NCBI RefSeq assembly: GCF_023544665.1 | Contig: NZ_JAMJFL010000019.1 | Span: forward strand, 62,001-126,000 | Length of the DNA stretch: 64,000 nt | Direction of reading: 5' to 3' | DNA from: Streptomyces sp. YS415 | GTDB taxonomy: Bacteria; Actinomycetota; Actinomycetes; Streptomycetales; Streptomycetaceae | In this document: one piece after another, positions 62,035 to 64,000 of the stretch | How positions within the stretch are numbered: the first letter of the stretch is position 1 | Layout of the letters: each line of letters starts with the position of its first letter | Notes under the pieces: model-generated | Told to the model about the DNA's origin: nothing | Seen by the model: only the letters and a program-made list of their open reading frames with translations | The model's database searches: none | Made by a program: the position numbers and the translations under genes

Positions 62035-63009
62035 TCACCAGCGCCCCGGCTCACTCCCCACGATCGGCTCCGATTCCTTCCCGTCCACCCCCACCGGCAC
62101 CTCACCGGCCACCATCACCCGGTGCATGATCCGCGGGTGGTCGAGGTGGGCGTTGTCGCTCGGGGCCAGATGGATCGTGGCGCGGTTGTCCCAGAAGGCC
62201 ACACTGCCCGGCTCCCAGCGGAAGCGGGCCGTGTACTCGGGCCGGACCGCCTGGTCCAGAAGCAGGTCCAGCAGGGCCTGGCTCTCGGCCCGGGAGAGGT
62301 CGGCGATCTGCTCCACGTAATAGCCGTTGACGCCAAGGATCCGCTCCCCCGTCTCGGGGTGGACCCGTACCAGCGGGTGGAGCGTCGCCACCTGGTGCTC
62401 CAGCAGGTGGCGGACGTACGCGTCGTCGCCGGGGCGGGACTGGTAGCCGACGCCCAGGCGGTGTTCCGCCCTCAGCCCCGACACGAACTCCCGCATCGGG
62501 GCCGACAGTCCGGCATACGCCGCCGCCAGGTTCGACCACGTCGTGTCGCCGCCGTACGGCGGAACCGTCTCCGCACGCAGGATCGTCGCCGCGGGCGGGT
62601 CGACACGGGCACCGTGGTCGCAGTGCCAGCCGCGCAGCAGGGTGTGCCGGCGGCGGCGCAGCCACTCGTCGTGGTCCATGCCGAAACGGCCGCCCAGCTC
62701 CAGCCGGTCCGCCGTCGTCTCCACCTCCGGGAAGTCCGGCGGCGACGCCTTTCCCCGGCGCGGCAGCACGACCAGGGAGCCGAAGCGGCGGGCGAACGCC
62801 ACATGGCCGGCGTGGTCGAGCCGCTGGTCCCGGAAGAACACCACCTTCCAGCGCAGCACCGCCGCCCTGATCGCGGCGATCACCGCGTCGTCGAGGCGGG
62901 CGGCCAGATCCACGCCCGTGATCTCGGCGCCGATGTGTCCGGCGACCGGCTTCACCTCGATCCCCGCCGTCCGCTCCGTCCCTTCCGCGGTGGCCCTGTC
63001 CCTGGTCAT
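62035..63009 (-). CDS. TauD/TfdA-family Fe(II)/2-oxoglutarate dioxygenase (second copy)
   Basis: 324 aa from the ATG at 63009 (GTG 63033 possible). HxD in GWHCDHGARV, distal His in MHRVMVAGEV, and VFFRDQRL, PYGGDTTWSNLAAAY, VRVHPETGERILGV. An insertion (LPRRGKASPPDFPEVETTADRLELGG) separates it from the first dioxygenase, with which it otherwise shares the family pattern. Isolated from transport genes; substrate unknown, perhaps an alkyl sulfate or taurine-like compound. Confidence 0.85.
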   Translation of the reverse strand: MTRDRATAEGTERTAGIEVKPVAGHIGAEITGVDLAARLDDAVIAAIRAAVLRWKVVFFRDQRLDHAGHVAFARRFGSLVVLPRRGKASPPDFPEVETTADRLELGGRFGMDHDEWLRRRRHTLLRGWHCDHGARVDPPAATILRAETVPPYGGDTTWSNLAAAYAGLSAPMREFVSGLRAEHRLGVGYQSRPGDDAYVRHLLEHQVATLHPLVRVHPETGERILGVNGYYVEQIADLSRAESQALLDLLLDQAVRPEYTARFRWEPGSVAFWDNRATIHLAPSDNAHLDHPRIMHRVMVAGEVPVGVDGKESEPIVGSEPGRW

Positions 63010-63146
63010 GCGCGCTCCGTCGGTCGTCGGCACCGGCTCCCGTCCCCGCCGGTTCCCCGCAAGATCGTGACAGCAAACGGCGAGCCTGACGAGGACTCCG
63101 GCAAATGCGTTGAGCGCCCGGCCGCCCGGCGGCTACGGTCCCGATC

Positions 63147-64000
63147 ATGCTGCCTCTGGTGGAAACCGACGAGGAATGGGACGCGGTCGTCCCCGACGAG
63201 AGCGTGATGCGCCCGGGAGCGGAGGACCTGTGCGCGCGCCTGGGGTTCGGCGGGGCGGCACTGACCCGCTTCCCGGACGGGTCGCAGCCGGTGTACGCCG
63301 TCGGCGACGACCTCGTCCTGAAGCTGTTCCCGGCGGCCGCCGCCGAGGACGGCATCGCGGAGGGCCGAGTGCTGTCGTACCTCCAGAACCGGCTGCCCGT
63401 ACCGACGCCGCAGGTGCGGGCCTTCGGGGCGTACGAGAACGGCTGGCAGTACGTCCTCATGTCCCGCCTGCCCGGCGAGACCCTGGCCGGCGCGTGGGAC
63501 CGCGTGCCGAGGGCCGACCGGGAGCGGATCGTCGCCGGGGTCGGGGAGACCCTCGCGGTGCTCCACGGGCTCGACCCGCAGCCGCTCCAGGACGTGCTCG
63601 GCCCGGGTGACTGGGGGGCCTTCCTGGACCGGCGGAGCGCGCGAGTGGTGGAACAGCAGCGGTCGCACGCGCTGGCGGAGGTCTGGCTGGAGCAGATACC
63701 GGATTTCCTCGCGTCCGTCCCGCTGCCCCGCGCACCCCGGCCGTCCCTGCTGCACACCGAGGTCATGCGCCAGCATGTCCTGGTCGATCCCGAGGGCTGG
63801 CGGCTGACCGGGTTCTTCGACTTCGAGCCGGCGATGATCGGCGACCCCGCCTATGACTTCGTCGGCGTCGGGCTGTTCGTCACCAGCGGTGACCCCGGGC
63901 TGCTGTCCCTGCTCGCGCGGTCCTACGGCCGGACCTTCGAGCCGTCCGTGCTGCTCGCGTACACCCTGCTGCACGTGTACAGCAATCTGCCCTGGTACCT
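63147..64000 (+). CDS. Aminoglycoside/choline-kinase-like phosphotransferase, truncated by window end, atypical catalytic loop
   Basis: At least 284 codons, open at the window edge. N-lobe ALTRFPDGSQPVYAVGDDLVLKLF with the ATP-binding Lys, hinge region YVLMSRLPGETLAG. The catalytic loop reads LLHTEVMRQHVLV, where APH enzymes have H-G-D-x-x-x-x-N: Asp is Glu and Asn is His. The metal-binding segment GFFDFEPAMIGDPAYDF is normal. It may be a subfamily with altered catalysis or a non-kinase binder. Divergent from the dioxygenase gene. Confidence 0.75.
   Translation, partial: MLPLVETDEEWDAVVPDESVMRPGAEDLCARLGFGGAALTRFPDGSQPVYAVGDDLVLKLFPAAAAEDGIAEGRVLSYLQNRLPVPTPQVRAFGAYENGWQYVLMSRLPGETLAGAWDRVPRADRERIVAGVGETLAVLHGLDPQPLQDVLGPGDWGAFLDRRSARVVEQQRSHALAEVWLEQIPDFLASVPLPRAPRPSLLHTEVMRQHVLVDPEGWRLTGFFDFEPAMIGDPAYDFVGVGLFVTSGDPGLLSLLARSYGRTFEPSVLLAYTLLHVYSNLPWY

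Overview
The window is a stretch of high-GC actinobacterial chromosome, almost certainly Streptomyces. Evidence: strong third-position GC bias, frequent GTG and TTG starts with 4-nt ATGA/GTGA overlaps, a complete conservon (cvnABCD) followed by two P450 genes, an LAxTG wall-anchored DUF1996 protein, a TioE-type double-MerR regulator, PucR-type and STAS-ANTAR regulators, and a long-form argG. I saw no rRNA, tRNA, CRISPR array, prophage or intact transposase.

Layout. 1-10.1 kb: a sulfur block. A HEAT-repeat protein is followed by a Tat-exported sulfite-oxidase-type molybdoenzyme (minus strand). Divergent from that enzyme is an operon of a sulfonate-type ABC importer (2942-5747), an FMN-dependent monooxygenase, an AprA-like flavoprotein with an AprB-like two-cluster ferredoxin, and a TauD-type dioxygenase. 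Each of the two divergent units has a Cys-containing leader ORF in front of it. The likely logic is import of an organosulfur compound, oxidative release of sulfite, and sulfite oxidation outside the membrane. 10.1-19.4 kb: mostly single genes: DUF1996/LAxTG protein, long GAPDH, flavodoxin, acyltransferase-3, CsbD, STAS-ANTAR, small regulators, a lipoprotein.

19.4-27.7 kb: a glucan-use block: GH1 beta-glucosidase, CUT1 ABC transporter, divergent ROK regulator with a candidate operator, and a secreted F5/8C plus beta-helix protein that may be a glucanase. 28.2-37.4 kb: the most interesting region. It combines an Agd3-type (CBM87/CE18) deacetylase, a PelF glycosyltransferase, a polytopic membrane protein, three nucleotide-sugar enzymes (4,6-dehydratase-like SDR, nucleotidyltransferase, reductase-like SDR), a Sph3-like GH135 protein and an Ega3-like GH114 lipoprotein. 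This gene set matches the logic of fungal galactosaminogalactan (uge3/gtb3/sph3/ega3/agd3) crossed with bacterial Pel, and suggests a secreted, partly deacetylated galactosamine-type exopolymer.

37.4-45 kb: MOSC protein, ArsR/SRPBCC pair with a double operator, a conserved 78-aa protein, then the conservon cvnABCD with a CYP157-like P450 that has lost ExxR and a normal CYP154-like P450. 45-64 kb: PucR regulator, YciO/Sua5 protein, dienelactone hydrolase, a MITE-like inverted-repeat element directly in front of an SDR gene, UvrA-like ABC protein, a probable Lrp/AsnC remnant, EamA transporter, alpha/beta hydrolase, argG with ARG-box-like sequence, MHYT protein, metallophosphoesterase, erythromycin-esterase-like protein divergent from a TioE-type regulator over a short palindrome, PAP2/IPC-synthase-like protein, a second TauD-type dioxygenase, and an atypical phosphotransferase running off the end.

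All functional names come from reading motifs and gene order; no database search was run.
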